A stretch of 64,000 bases of DNA, taken from positions 3,537 through 67,536 of the forward strand of contig DATMAG010000008.1 of assembly GCA_035560235.1 (NCBI GenBank), written 5' to 3'. The translations under genes and the position numbers were made by a program. This stretch comes from DASRDU01 sp035560235 (GTDB taxonomy: Bacteria > Acidobacteriota > Blastocatellia > RBC074). Each line of letters opens with the position of its first letter. Within the stretch, counting starts at the first letter, position 1. The notes under the pieces were generated by a model. The model was not told the DNA's origin. It searched no databases and saw only the letters and a list, made by a program, of their open reading frames with translations. Shown piece by piece: positions 32,806-42,024 of the stretch.

Positions 32806-34086
32806 TTATTCTCCTGTCTGAGTTGACGAAAAAACCGGATATGAACCGAGCCGCAGCATCATCAGCGCGGCGATTATTGTAGCAATGCCGCAAAGCAGCA
32901 GCGCCAGGCGATAAGAGCCGGTGCGGTCAAATCCCGCACCCATCAGCACAGGCCCGATTGCGCCGCCCAGCGGCACGGTCACAAACAGGTAGCTGTAGAT
33001 TTCACCAAACGACCGCAGCCCGAAATAGCGGCTGACCAGATACGGAATCGTCGCCGACTCCGAACCGTAGCCGAAGCCGATCAGCATCGCCGCCACATAA
33101 GCGCCGGGGCCGCTCACTCCCGCAAACAACAGAAAGATTCCGGCAGCCACGACGCTGAAGGCGAGCACCGGCACTCGCTCGGCAGGCAGCAGATCGAGCA
33201 GGTATCCGGTTCCGAGCCGCCCGATCATTCCGGCCACTCCAAGCAATGAAGCGGCAAAGGCCGCGCCCGCAGGCGTCATCCCGCGATCCTTCAGCATCGG
33301 GACGAGATGAATCATGCAGGCCTGAATACTCGCATAGATGATGAAGAATGCGCCCAGCAACAGCCACAGCAGGCTGCCGCGCAACGCTTCGCCGCGCGTG
33401 AGGCCTGCGGCGTGCGCTTCACCCGCAGGCTGTTCGGACAAGCGCGCAGCCGTCACCGGCTCTTTCAGAAACAGCAGCATCAGCGGCACTGCGATCAGCA
33501 GCACCGCCGCGCCGGAAATCGCATAAGCATTGCGCCAGCCGAAGCGCTCCAGCAGCATCTGACTCGCTGTCGGCCAGATCACGCCGCCCATCGCCGTGCC
33601 GCACATGGCAACCCCCAGCGCCAGTCCGCGCCGCCCTGTGAACCAGCGTGAAATCAGGCTCGCATGCGGCACTGCCGATGTGCCCGGCCCGACAAGACCG
33701 AGCAGCAGAAACAGAACGTAAAGATGCCACAATTGCGGCGTCAGCAGCGACAGCGCGGCGTAAAGCACGCCGAAACTTGTCGTGCAGATCAGAATCGGGC
33801 GACGCGCGCCGTAACGATCAGTCAGCCATCCGGTCAGCGGCATCGTCAGCATCGCCGTCAGCGTGGCCAGCGTGAAGGCCAGTGATACCTGCGTGCGTGA
33901 CCAGTGAAACTCCTCGCACAGCGTCGTCAGAAAAACGCCAAACGCATTGACCAGCAGCGAGCCGAAATGCAGAAACAACCCGACTGACGACGCAGCAACG
34001 ACCAGCCACGCCGCACGACGATGTGTTGTCCCGGCGCTGGTCGCTGCTGCAAGTGCTTCGATCTTTTGCATGGCTGGAACTGGCAT
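32806..34086 (-). CDS. MFS transporter, monocarboxylate/oxalate-type
   Basis: The 426-residue protein has 12 membrane segments. 'GSLLVNAFGVFLTTLCEEFH', 'FTLATLTAMLTMPLTGWLTD' with the loop 2-3 'DRYGARRP' motif, and 'GTSAVPHASLISRWFTGRRG' followed by 'LALGVAMCGTAMG' are typical of the OFA/monocarboxylate MFS group. The substrate is probably an organic anion. Its ATG directly abuts the TonB receptor stop codon, and its 3' end abuts the selenoprotein start, so the three genes form one transcript. A carrier for whatever the receptor imports is a reasonable guess. Confidence 0.9.
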   Translation of the reverse strand: MPVPAMQKIEALAAATSAGTTHRRAAWLVVAASSVGLFLHFGSLLVNAFGVFLTTLCEEFHWSRTQVSLAFTLATLTAMLTMPLTGWLTDRYGARRPILICTTSFGVLYAALSLLTPQLWHLYVLFLLLGLVGPGTSAVPHASLISRWFTGRRGLALGVAMCGTAMGGVIWPTASQMLLERFGWRNAYAISGAAVLLIAVPLMLLFLKEPVTAARLSEQPAGEAHAAGLTRGEALRGSLLWLLLGAFFIIYASIQACMIHLVPMLKDRGMTPAGAAFAASLLGVAGMIGRLGTGYLLDLLPAERVPVLAFSVVAAGIFLLFAGVSGPGAYVAAMLIGFGYGSESATIPYLVSRYFGLRSFGEIYSYLFVTVPLGGAIGPVLMGAGFDRTGSYRLALLLCGIATIIAALMMLRLGSYPVFSSTQTGE

Positions 34087-37077
34087 CTAAAAACTGAACC
34101 TGGTCGCAAGCTGAAAGGCGCGCGGTCCGCCCGAACCGAACACCCCGCCTGCCGTCGTCACGGGTCGCCCGAAACTCGACGATTTCAAAAAGCCCGCCTC
34201 CGCCGGGTTGTTGCTGTCGCGGATCAGCACGTTTGAGAAGCCCGCATAGTTCACATTCGACACGCCCAGGATGTTGGTCACGTTGAAAAGATTGAAGACT
34301 TCGATCATCGGTTCAAGCCTCACTTTTTCACCCAGGCTGAAGACTTTTGACAGGCGCAGATCGAATGAACTGAAACTGTCGCTGAAGCGCGCATCATCGC
34401 GCACGAGCGGCAATGGCTGCCCATTGACGCCGCCCGCCGCGTTGAGCTTCTGAATGAAGCTGTTGAGTTCTCCGGCAGTTTTGAACTGCCGACCTCCGGC
34501 GTTGCGCTGCAAAACGGGAATGCGCGAACCTGCGTCCGGCAGCAGAATATCCATCGGCACGCCTGAGGCCAGCGTCAGCAGCGGCGCAAGCTGAAAGCCG
34601 TAAGGCAGTTCGACCGCGCCGGAAAACGTGAAGTAATGACGGCGATCATTGGGCGTCGGGCCGTATTCGAGTTGCAGGTTGTTCGGATTCACCGGCCCGC
34701 TCGAAAAAGGAATCTGATCGTCATTCGCATAATTGAACGCCTTCGACAGCGTGTAAGACGCGCGGAACTGATACCGCCGGGCAAAGCGTTTTTCCAGACT
34801 CAGCAGCAGCCCGTCGTATTTCGTCTTCACGCTCGATTCCAGGTTGACCACGCGATCAGGCCCGCCCACTACCGGATTGTTCACGACTCCAATCGTGCGA
34901 CCGATGATGAAGTGTGTGCCGAAGTTGTGCAGGTAATCGGCGCGCACGACCAGATCAGCCGACAGTTGACGCTGAATGCCAAGATTGAACTGCTGCACCA
35001 TCGGGTTCTGCAGATTGTTGTCAATGATGTTGATGCCCGAAGCTCCCGCGCCCGGCAGGATGAAACCAGTGAACGGATTGCCGAAAGTCGGCGCGCCCGG
35101 ACGAAACCGGCCTGTCGCCGGATCAATGAAGATCGGCGCGCCGGTCGGGTCGCTCAGCGCATTGCCCGCCCGCACTTCAATCGCCAGCGCGCGCCCGTCA
35201 AGCCCGCGTTCGAGCGAGGCGATTTCAAGCGTGATGCGGTCGTAATAAATTCCGTAACCGCCGTGCAAGCTCATCCTGCCATCATTCGTCGCCCAGTTGA
35301 ATCCGAGGCGCGGCGCGAAATTATTTGTGTCGCGTTTGCGCTCGCCGCGATAAAACGACTGCACCAGCGGATTGCGGCTGGCGTACCAGTCGTTGTTGTT
35401 AACACTGGTGTCGAGTTCATAGCGCAGGCCGAGGTTGAGCGTGAGGTTCCGGTTCACGCGCCAGTCGTCCTGCGCAAAGAGCGCAAAGTGATTGTTGTCG
35501 GCGTCGCTGATCCTCAGCGACTGCGCCGGTCTGGAACTGCGCAGCGTAACCGCGAAAAGCAGATCGTTGTCATCCACGCGCCCGTCGCCGTTGAAATCGA
35601 ACTGAGCGAAATCCTGAACAAATTCGATGCGGCCCTGCTGAAATACGCCGAGGTCGAAAAGCGAATCCACACGCTGAATGTCACCGCCGAATTTCAGTGT
35701 ATGCGCGCCGCGCACGAGCGACAGCGCATCGGAAAACTGCAGCCGGTTGACCTTTGTCGCCTGCGGCACGCGAAACGAAACACCATCCTGAATCGAAGGA
35801 AAGGTCAGTTGCGGCCCGGTCGTCACCGGATCAGTCGTGTTGCTGAAGTTGTTGACGCTGAAACTGAAGCTGTTGACCGTGGCAGGCGTTATCACGCGCG
35901 TCCACGTAGTCAGAAATGCCTGATGCCTGTTGAGCAGGCTCTGACGCTGCGAGGCCGAGCCGATGGCCCGATCCAGCTTCGTCGCGCCGACATCTTTCAG
36001 ACGCTCCGCCGCGTAACGAAAACTGAGACTGTCCCTGTCCGACACGCGCCAGTCGCCGCGCACAAGTCCGAGCAGATCATCGAGCGGAGCGGGCGCAAAG
36101 CTGCGGCGAATCTGACGCGCTGCCACATCGCGCTGCCCGACCAGAACCGCGCCGTCCTGATTGCGATACTCGAACGAACCGAACCACCAGGCGCGATCCT
36201 TTTTAAGCGGGCCGCCGAGCGTTGCCGCGTACTGCTGCCGGTCGAAAGGCGGCTTCTGATTACTGCTGCGATCATAAGTCGCGGGCAGTCCCTGCAACCG
36301 GCGGTCGCGCTCGAAAAAGGAAAATGATCCGTGCAGTTCATTCGTCCCCGCTCTGGTGACGACGTTGATGACCGACGATGCCGAACGACCGAGTTCCGCT
36401 GAAAACCGGTTCGTCGCAATCTGAAACTCCTGCACGGCATCCTGCGAGATGTTCAGCAGCGGCCCGCCAACGGCATCATCGTTATTGTCCGTGCCGTCAA
36501 TGGTGATGTTGCCGCCGCGTCCGAGCTGCCCCGCCGAAGAGATAATGACGCTGCCGGTTTTCGTCGGATCGAAATTCGGCGCAGGCAGATTGCCGGGAAT
36601 GAGCAGCGCGAGTTCAAGATAGTTGCGACCGTTGAGCGGCAGCATTGAAATTGAACGCGAACTGATGACGCCATCAACAATGGCCGAGGTCGTATTGACA
36701 GACGCGGCGCTGTCATCGCGCACCAGGGTGACGATCTCAGTCGGCCCGCTGACTTCCAGTGTTCCATCAAAGACAGCCTGCTGACCAACCCTCAGGTCAA
36801 TCATCCGAGCCAGCATTTTGGGAAAGTTCTGCGCTTCGATTCTGACTTCGTATTCACCGGGACTGAGGTTTGTCAGTGTGTACAAACCTTCGCTGTTTGT
36901 GACGGCGCTGCGCTGCACGCCGGTCGCCTTCTGTGTCACGGTGACTTTTGCGCCTGCGATGACGGCTCCGGTCGGGTCGGTGACGCGCCCGCTCAGCGAG
37001 GCGGTCACGGACGACTGCGCAAAGATGGCGAGAGCCGAACAGCAGACGATGACAATGATGGTGGTGAGCTGCTTCAT
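34087..37077 (-). CDS. Oar-like TonB-dependent outer-membrane receptor
   Basis: The 996-residue protein has a signal peptide (about 1-21, ending in 'IFAQ') and a carboxypeptidase-regulatory-like domain (about 25-110, 'GRVTDPTGAVIAGAKVTVTQ', 'LSPGEYEVRIEAQNF'). A plug domain follows (about 125-240, 'SISMLPLNGRNYLELALLIP', 'GGNITIDGTDNNDD'), then a large beta-barrel ending in 'FQLATRFSF', whose terminal Phe is the usual BAM signal. Acidobacteriota carry many such receptors, thought to import oligosaccharides, peptides or metal complexes. The ligand is unknown. It is first in an operon with an MFS carrier and a selenoprotein. AGGAAGG precedes the ATG. Confidence 0.93.
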   Translation of the reverse strand: MKQLTTIIVIVCCSALAIFAQSSVTASLSGRVTDPTGAVIAGAKVTVTQKATGVQRSAVTNSEGLYTLTNLSPGEYEVRIEAQNFPKMLARMIDLRVGQQAVFDGTLEVSGPTEIVTLVRDDSAASVNTTSAIVDGVISSRSISMLPLNGRNYLELALLIPGNLPAPNFDPTKTGSVIISSAGQLGRGGNITIDGTDNNDDAVGGPLLNISQDAVQEFQIATNRFSAELGRSASSVINVVTRAGTNELHGSFSFFERDRRLQGLPATYDRSSNQKPPFDRQQYAATLGGPLKKDRAWWFGSFEYRNQDGAVLVGQRDVAARQIRRSFAPAPLDDLLGLVRGDWRVSDRDSLSFRYAAERLKDVGATKLDRAIGSASQRQSLLNRHQAFLTTWTRVITPATVNSFSFSVNNFSNTTDPVTTGPQLTFPSIQDGVSFRVPQATKVNRLQFSDALSLVRGAHTLKFGGDIQRVDSLFDLGVFQQGRIEFVQDFAQFDFNGDGRVDDNDLLFAVTLRSSRPAQSLRISDADNNHFALFAQDDWRVNRNLTLNLGLRYELDTSVNNNDWYASRNPLVQSFYRGERKRDTNNFAPRLGFNWATNDGRMSLHGGYGIYYDRITLEIASLERGLDGRALAIEVRAGNALSDPTGAPIFIDPATGRFRPGAPTFGNPFTGFILPGAGASGINIIDNNLQNPMVQQFNLGIQRQLSADLVVRADYLHNFGTHFIIGRTIGVVNNPVVGGPDRVVNLESSVKTKYDGLLLSLEKRFARRYQFRASYTLSKAFNYANDDQIPFSSGPVNPNNLQLEYGPTPNDRRHYFTFSGAVELPYGFQLAPLLTLASGVPMDILLPDAGSRIPVLQRNAGGRQFKTAGELNSFIQKLNAAGGVNGQPLPLVRDDARFSDSFSSFDLRLSKVFSLGEKVRLEPMIEVFNLFNVTNILGVSNVNYAGFSNVLIRDSNNPAEAGFLKSSSFGRPVTTAGGVFGSGGPRAFQLATRFSF

Positions 37078-37377
37078 TGAATCCTTCCTGATTGCTCGAA
37101 TGATGGTGTCAGACCGGCCCTGCGTCCGGTGTCGTCAGGGATTCTCAATTTCACACTTCAGGCTTCCGCTTCGGACAGAAGAACTGCCCCGAAAGTCGCT
37201 GATCAGAAAAATGGGAGTGAAAGTTGAGACGACCTGCTGCGCGTCACCGGCTTCTCCGGCGAGCAGGCAGGCCGCTCGTCAGCGATGACCGGATGACAAC
37301 CTGAGTGGTGCGCTCAGGCTTCTGAATGAACTGCGGTGCGTCCGTGCAGTGCGGACGAAAAATCATCCCAGCAAAGC
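37078..37377. other. Intergenic region upstream of the TonB receptor
   Basis: This 300-bp gap must hold the receptor operon's promoter, but I see no convincing hexamers. A 6-bp hairpin (CGTCCG/CGGACG, near 37341-37359) lies at the end of the upstream gene; it has no T-run in the needed direction. Confidence 0.5.
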
Positions 37378-37911
37378 TTATCTGGAGAAAATAACGTAAT
37401 CGAAGGCAAAGCGGCCAAGCTGAATCGTCCCGGTTTCTCCGACGGGCGGAGTAATCAGCAGTGACCGGATCGGGCCGCGAGCCTGCGCCCGGTGCGCGAT
37501 GACCGTGCCGAGCAGCCGGCCTGTCGCAGCTTCATGAAACTTCACGACAAGCGTTTCGCCATCCACGCGGCGATAGCCGAAGACATACTCGCCGGGGCCA
37601 AGCGACATCTCGCCGATTCTGACCGGCACCTGGGTGATAAGAAAATGCGAGTACTTGCCTTCAGCGGCATACCCGGCGGTGACAATCACGACTCCGGCAA
37701 TGAACTGCCCCCGGCCACTGGTCACGCCCGAAGCGGTGCGCATTTCGGTTTCAATCTGTTCCTTCTCAACCGGCGCGCGCGCGGGAAGCAGCGAGGCCAG
37801 TTCCTTTTCCGTCGCAGCCCGCCACTTCGCCTGGCTCGCCAGTACCAGAGCAGACAAAAGCCCGGCAGAGATCAGCAGAAAGACGGCGCGAATGATAATC
37901 CGGCTGGTCAT
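37378..37911 (-). CDS. Membrane-anchored hypothetical protein
   Basis: I start at the ATG preceded by GAGCGAGAG rather than the long upstream extension. The 177-residue product has an N-terminal membrane or signal segment (about 6-24). Its beta-rich domain has 'GQFIAGVVIVTAGYAAEGKY', 'SLGPGEYVFGYRR' and 'TLVVKFHEAATGRLLGTVIA'. Similar small secreted beta-proteins of unknown role are frequent in Acidobacteriota. No catalytic motif is visible. It stands between the TonB receptor and a NarL-type regulator in the same direction, but the gaps on both sides suggest separate transcription. Confidence 0.75.
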   Translation of the reverse strand: MTSRIIIRAVFLLISAGLLSALVLASQAKWRAATEKELASLLPARAPVEKEQIETEMRTASGVTSGRGQFIAGVVIVTAGYAAEGKYSHFLITQVPVRIGEMSLGPGEYVFGYRRVDGETLVVKFHEAATGRLLGTVIAHRAQARGPIRSLLITPPVGETGTIQLGRFAFDYVIFSR

Positions 37912-38096
37912 AAACTCTCGCTCGTTGCAGCCCTGAAGCGAATTGTTCAGCTCTGCTGTTGAATGACAAAAATAAAACCGCTGTTGTGGGAAAATCCTCA
38001 AACGACGCGCAGCGTAACACGGCTGAGCGGGGGCTGTCCTGAACCTGAAGTTGGTAGAACGAATCAAACTTTAGTTGGAGAGAGCGGGGATTTTCG

Positions 38097-38735
38097 CTAA
38101 TCGAGGTGAATAATTCCCCGCTGCAACGCGGACGTGGCGGCCTGCGTGCGGTCGCTGACGCCAAGCTTGCCGAGCAGCGAATTGATGTGCGATTTGACGG
38201 TGGCCTCAGAGATGGAGAGTTCAGCCGAGATTTCCCTGTTGCTGCGGCCTTTGACGATAAGTTCAAGCACCTGCAACTCGCGCCCGGTCAGTTCCTGTCC
38301 GGCCATCCGTTCAGCCAGGCGTTCGGCCACGGGCGCGGGAATGCGGCGCGCTCCGGCGTGAACAGTGCGAATGGCTGCGAGCAGTTCATCAAAGGACATG
38401 CCCTTGAGCAGGTAGCCCTGCGCTCCGGCCTGCAGGGCGCGGTAAATATCCTCATCGCCATCGTAAGTTGTCAGGACAATGATGCGGGCGGTGGCGAATT
38501 CGCGGCGAATGGTTCTGGTCGCTTCAACGCCGCCCATTCCCGGCAGCCGCAGATCCATCAGCGTCACGTCGGGGCGATGCTGGCGAAACAGTTCGACGGC
38601 CTGCTGCCCGTCTGCCGCTTCCGCCACGACTTTCAATCCCGGCTCGGAATTGATCAGCGCAACCAGCCCCTGACGCACAATCTGATGGTCATCAACGACC
38701 AGGACACTGATGGTTTGGGATGAGTCCGTTCCCAT
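38097..38735 (-). CDS. NarL/FixJ-family response regulator
   Basis: The 212-residue protein has a receiver domain with D15/D16, phospho-acceptor D61 ('DVTLMDLRLPGMGG') and the switch lysine in 'GYLLKGMSFDEL'. A LuxR-type helix-turn-helix follows, 'LTGRELQVLELIVKGRSNRE' and 'SISEATVKSHINSLLGKLGV'. It is encoded 27 nt downstream of a HisKA_3 propeller kinase, the usual partner of NarL-type regulators, so they form one two-component system. Confidence 0.95.
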   Translation of the reverse strand: MGTDSSQTISVLVVDDHQIVRQGLVALINSEPGLKVVAEAADGQQAVELFRQHRPDVTLMDLRLPGMGGVEATRTIRREFATARIIVLTTYDGDEDIYRALQAGAQGYLLKGMSFDELLAAIRTVHAGARRIPAPVAERLAERMAGQELTGRELQVLELIVKGRSNREISAELSISEATVKSHINSLLGKLGVSDRTQAATSALQRGIIHLD

Positions 38736-38762
38736 GGCCTTGAAAAAGCTCCCTGCTGTTCA

Positions 38763-41700
38763 TCAACTGTCGAGCGGAACTTCGACCAGAATTTCCGTTC
38801 CCTGATTCGGACGACTGCTGACGGTGAAGCGTCCGCCAATCCGCTCGGCCCGTTCGCGCATGCCCACCAGCCCGAAATGACCGTTGCGGTCCTGCCCCGG
38901 CTCGTAAATAAAACCGCAGCCGTCATCGCGCACGCTGAAACAGAGTTTTTCAGGCTCGAACCTGAGGTCAATCTCCAGCCGCGATGCCTGCGCGTGTCTG
39001 ACGGCGTTGTTCATTGCTTCCTGCCCGAGGCGCAGCAGGTTGTCTTCAACGGCGCGATTAAGCTGCCGGTAAGCGCCGCTGACCTGCACGTGCGCCTGGA
39101 CGGGCGTGCCTGCGACAATTCGCCTGGAGACTTCGGCCAGCGCGGCAGGCAGGTCAGCGCCTTCGAGCGCCTGCGAACGCAGGTTCCAGACCGAATGCCG
39201 TGCTTCGGCCAGGCTGTCACGCGCCAGCCGACGCGCCTGGTCGAGGTGTGCTTTCGCGCTTTGCGGGGCGCGTTCCAGCATTCGCGCCACCAGTTCCAGT
39301 TGCACCGAAATTCCGGCAAAGCCCTGCGCCAGCGTGTCGTGAATCTCGCGCGCCAGGCGCGTGCGCTCATCCAGCACGACTGTAAATTCGCGTTCGATGC
39401 GGCGGACTCGTGCACGATACCACCACCAGACAGCCAGCGCGAGACTGAGCAGACAGAGACTGTAAAACCAGTAAGTTTCGTAAAAATGCGGTCTGAGATA
39501 AAAATCAAAGGCGGCTCCGGTTTCGTTCCAGACGCCGTCGTTGTTGCAGGCCAGCACCCTGAAGCGGTAAGACCCCGCAGGAATGCCCGTGTAAGAGGCC
39601 ACGCGGCGCGATCCGGCTTCGACCCAGTCCCGGTCATAACCTTCCAGTTTGTATCTGAAGGCGACCTTCTGCGGTGCAATAAAACTCAGCGCCGTGTAAT
39701 AGAACTCGAACCGGAACCTGCCGGGTGGCCAGTTAATCGGCGTGACCGGCTTGAACGCCTCGTCATCAGCCACGACCTGTTCAATCATGACGGGCGGTGG
39801 CTGCTGATTGAACTGCAAATGGGCCGGATCAATCATGGCAATGCCCCTGACCGTTGCAAACCAGAGCCTGCCATCGCGTGTCTTCCATCCTGCCGGATGG
39901 CCGCCGCCGCTGCATTCACTTGTCTCCAGGCCATCTGCCGGGCCATAGACGGCACAATTGACCGGCCTTGTTTCGCCCGGTCGGCGCGCTTCCAGTTCCA
40001 GCCGGCTCACGCGAATGATGCCCTTGTTGCAACTCATCCACAGATAACCGTCGGCGTCTTCGAGAATGTGATAGATCACGTCGTCCGGCAGCCCGTCCTT
40101 CATTGTGAACTGTGCAAACCTGCCATCCCTGAAGCGGTTCAGACCGCCGCCGTGCGTCCCGATCCAGAGCGCCCCGTCAGCGTCCTCGTAAAGCGCAATC
40201 ACGACCTCGCTCGACAGTCCGGCAGTCGTGGTGTAGCTGGTGAACTCGCCATTTCTGAAGCGGCTCAGGCCGCCCAGAGTGCCAATCCAGAGACTGCCGT
40301 CGCGGCTCTCACAGATCGCTCCGACCAGATCATTCGGCAATCCGTCAAGCGCCGTCCAGGACGTGAACTTCCCATCCTTCAGCCGCGTCAGCCCGCGCCG
40401 CGTGCCGATCCAGAGCGCGCCCGCGCGATCTTCGTAAAGCGACCGCACGTAATCATCCGAAAGCCCGTCGCGCATGGTGTAATGCGTCAGGCGGCCCTGG
40501 CGTAACCGGTACAGCCCGCGCGGCGTGCCCACCCAGAGGTTGCCTGCGCGGTCATCACAGATCGTTTGCACGTTGTCGCCTGGCAGCGCGCCGTTTGCTG
40601 ACCGGCTGACCCAGCGGCCATTCTGCAAAAGGTCAAGGCCCGCCTGCGTGCCAGCCCACAGGCGGCCTGTGCGATCCTCGTAAACTGACCTGACCAGGCT
40701 GGCCGACAGGCCCTGGCGAACAGTCCAGGTGGTGAACTTTTTTTCCTTCAGCAGATTCAGTCCGCCTGCCTCAGTGCCCACCCAGATGTTGCCCTCCCGA
40801 TCCTCAAAAAGTGACAGGATCAGATTGCTGGAAAGCCCTTCGCGTTCGGTGAAGGCCGAGAGCTTGTCATTCCTGAAATAAGCCAGCCCGCCGGAAGTGC
40901 CAAGCCAGAGGCCGCCGCCACGATCTGTCAGAATCAGATCAACCTGGCTGCCCGGCAATCCGTCTCTGACGGTGTAAGCAACGAATCTGCCGCCGCGCAG
41001 CAGATTCAGCCCGCCGGGAGTGCCAGCCCAGAGGCGACCCGCCCTGTCCTGCGCGATGGCCAGCACGGAATTGTGCGCGAGGCCGTCGCGCGTGGTGTAG
41101 GACTGAAATTTCCCTTCGGTAAATACTACCAGCCCGTTCGGTGTGCCGATCCACAGACGCCCCTGCTGATCCTGGAAGAGCGTTCTGATTGCGCCCTCCG
41201 GCCCGCCGCTCTGCTTTGAAAAGGCTGTGAATCTGCCATCTCTGAAGCGATTCAGACCGGCGGCGGTTCCAATCCAGAGCGCGCCCTCACGATCTTCCAG
41301 CAGACATTCGATACTGTTGTGCGACAAACCTTCGCGTGTGGTGCTGGTCGTGAACTTTCCATCGCGCCAGCGGTTCAGACCGTTGACAGTGGCGATCCAC
41401 AGGGTGCCGGAACGATCTTCATAAACCGACCAGACATTGCTGCTCGACAGGCCGTCTCTGGTGGTGAAGGCGGTAAATTTTCCGTCGCTGTATTGCGCCA
41501 GCCCGCCGGGCGTGCTGATCCACAGATGCCCGGCCCGGTCCTCAAACAAGGCGCGAATCTGATTGTGCGGAAGTTCAGGAGTGTTGCGTTTGTCAAAAAC
41601 GGTGAACCGGACACCGTCAAACCGCGCCAGGCCTTCTCTGGTGCCGATCCACAGATAACCATCACGCGTCTGTAAGACGGCCTGGACGCTGTTCTGCGGC

Positions 41701-41849
41701 AGGCCCTGCTCCGTTTGCCAGACTTCAAGACCGTATGGCGCCGGAGCCTGACCACGCTCGAAGGCCTGCGCCGACCAGCCGGACGCGGGCCAGCAGACGG
41801 CACAAAGCAGCGTGACGATGAAAGCACTGTTCAGATGCGGGCGCGACAT
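38763..41849 (-). CDS. Two-component propeller sensor histidine kinase
   Basis: The 1028-residue protein has a signal peptide, then about 15 propeller repeats of the form 'GL...V..L.ED..G.LWIGT..GL.....G.F' (about 35-670), enough for two seven-bladed propellers. A Y_Y_Y domain ('FRFEFYYTALSFIAPQKVAF' to 'GSYRFRVLACNNDG') and one membrane helix ('FYSLCLLSLALAVWWWY') follow. The cytoplasmic HisKA_3 domain has phospho-acceptor His in 'LAREIHDTLAQGFAGISVQL', and the HATPase domain ends it ('LGQEAMNNAVRHAQ'). In Bacteroidetes such periplasmic propellers sense glycans or other polymers. Here the partner is the NarL-type regulator downstream; the ligand is unknown. Confidence 0.94.
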   Translation of the reverse strand: MSRPHLNSAFIVTLLCAVCWPASGWSAQAFERGQAPAPYGLEVWQTEQGLPQNSVQAVLQTRDGYLWIGTREGLARFDGVRFTVFDKRNTPELPHNQIRALFEDRAGHLWISTPGGLAQYSDGKFTAFTTRDGLSSSNVWSVYEDRSGTLWIATVNGLNRWRDGKFTTSTTREGLSHNSIECLLEDREGALWIGTAAGLNRFRDGRFTAFSKQSGGPEGAIRTLFQDQQGRLWIGTPNGLVVFTEGKFQSYTTRDGLAHNSVLAIAQDRAGRLWAGTPGGLNLLRGGRFVAYTVRDGLPGSQVDLILTDRGGGLWLGTSGGLAYFRNDKLSAFTEREGLSSNLILSLFEDREGNIWVGTEAGGLNLLKEKKFTTWTVRQGLSASLVRSVYEDRTGRLWAGTQAGLDLLQNGRWVSRSANGALPGDNVQTICDDRAGNLWVGTPRGLYRLRQGRLTHYTMRDGLSDDYVRSLYEDRAGALWIGTRRGLTRLKDGKFTSWTALDGLPNDLVGAICESRDGSLWIGTLGGLSRFRNGEFTSYTTTAGLSSEVVIALYEDADGALWIGTHGGGLNRFRDGRFAQFTMKDGLPDDVIYHILEDADGYLWMSCNKGIIRVSRLELEARRPGETRPVNCAVYGPADGLETSECSGGGHPAGWKTRDGRLWFATVRGIAMIDPAHLQFNQQPPPVMIEQVVADDEAFKPVTPINWPPGRFRFEFYYTALSFIAPQKVAFRYKLEGYDRDWVEAGSRRVASYTGIPAGSYRFRVLACNNDGVWNETGAAFDFYLRPHFYETYWFYSLCLLSLALAVWWWYRARVRRIEREFTVVLDERTRLAREIHDTLAQGFAGISVQLELVARMLERAPQSAKAHLDQARRLARDSLAEARHSVWNLRSQALEGADLPAALAEVSRRIVAGTPVQAHVQVSGAYRQLNRAVEDNLLRLGQEAMNNAVRHAQASRLEIDLRFEPEKLCFSVRDDGCGFIYEPGQDRNGHFGLVGMRERAERIGGRFTVSSRPNQGTEILVEVPLDS

Positions 41850-42024
41850 GAATCAGACCAGACCGGCCTTCGTACAAAAGCCGTAAAGTTCCAGCCGGAA
41901 TTATTACGTGAAGCGGCAAACCGAGGCCGCAGAACGAGCCGGTTGAGACTATCAATAGCAGAATTACCCGGATTGCCAAAGGGCAGGAGTGCGCAGTCGC
42001 CGCCGAGCGTGCTGACAATTCGAT

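Noticed and set aside
34636..36327. 563-codon plus-strand open frame
   Set aside because: It lies antisense to the TonB receptor gene, which has clear domains; long antisense frames are expected at this G+C content. The translation has no recognisable motif.
37339..37360. Terminator after the hypothetical gene ending at 37378
   Set aside because: The 6-bp hairpin lacks a T-run in the transcribed direction.
38877..40505. 542-codon plus-strand open frame
   Set aside because: It is antisense to the propeller kinase, whose periodic repeats also give the antisense frame a regular look. No ribosome site or family match.
38763..41849. Tandem DNA repeat or CRISPR-like array
   Set aside because: The periodicity of roughly 120-130 bp is at the protein level (propeller blades) and the nucleotide copies are diverged.
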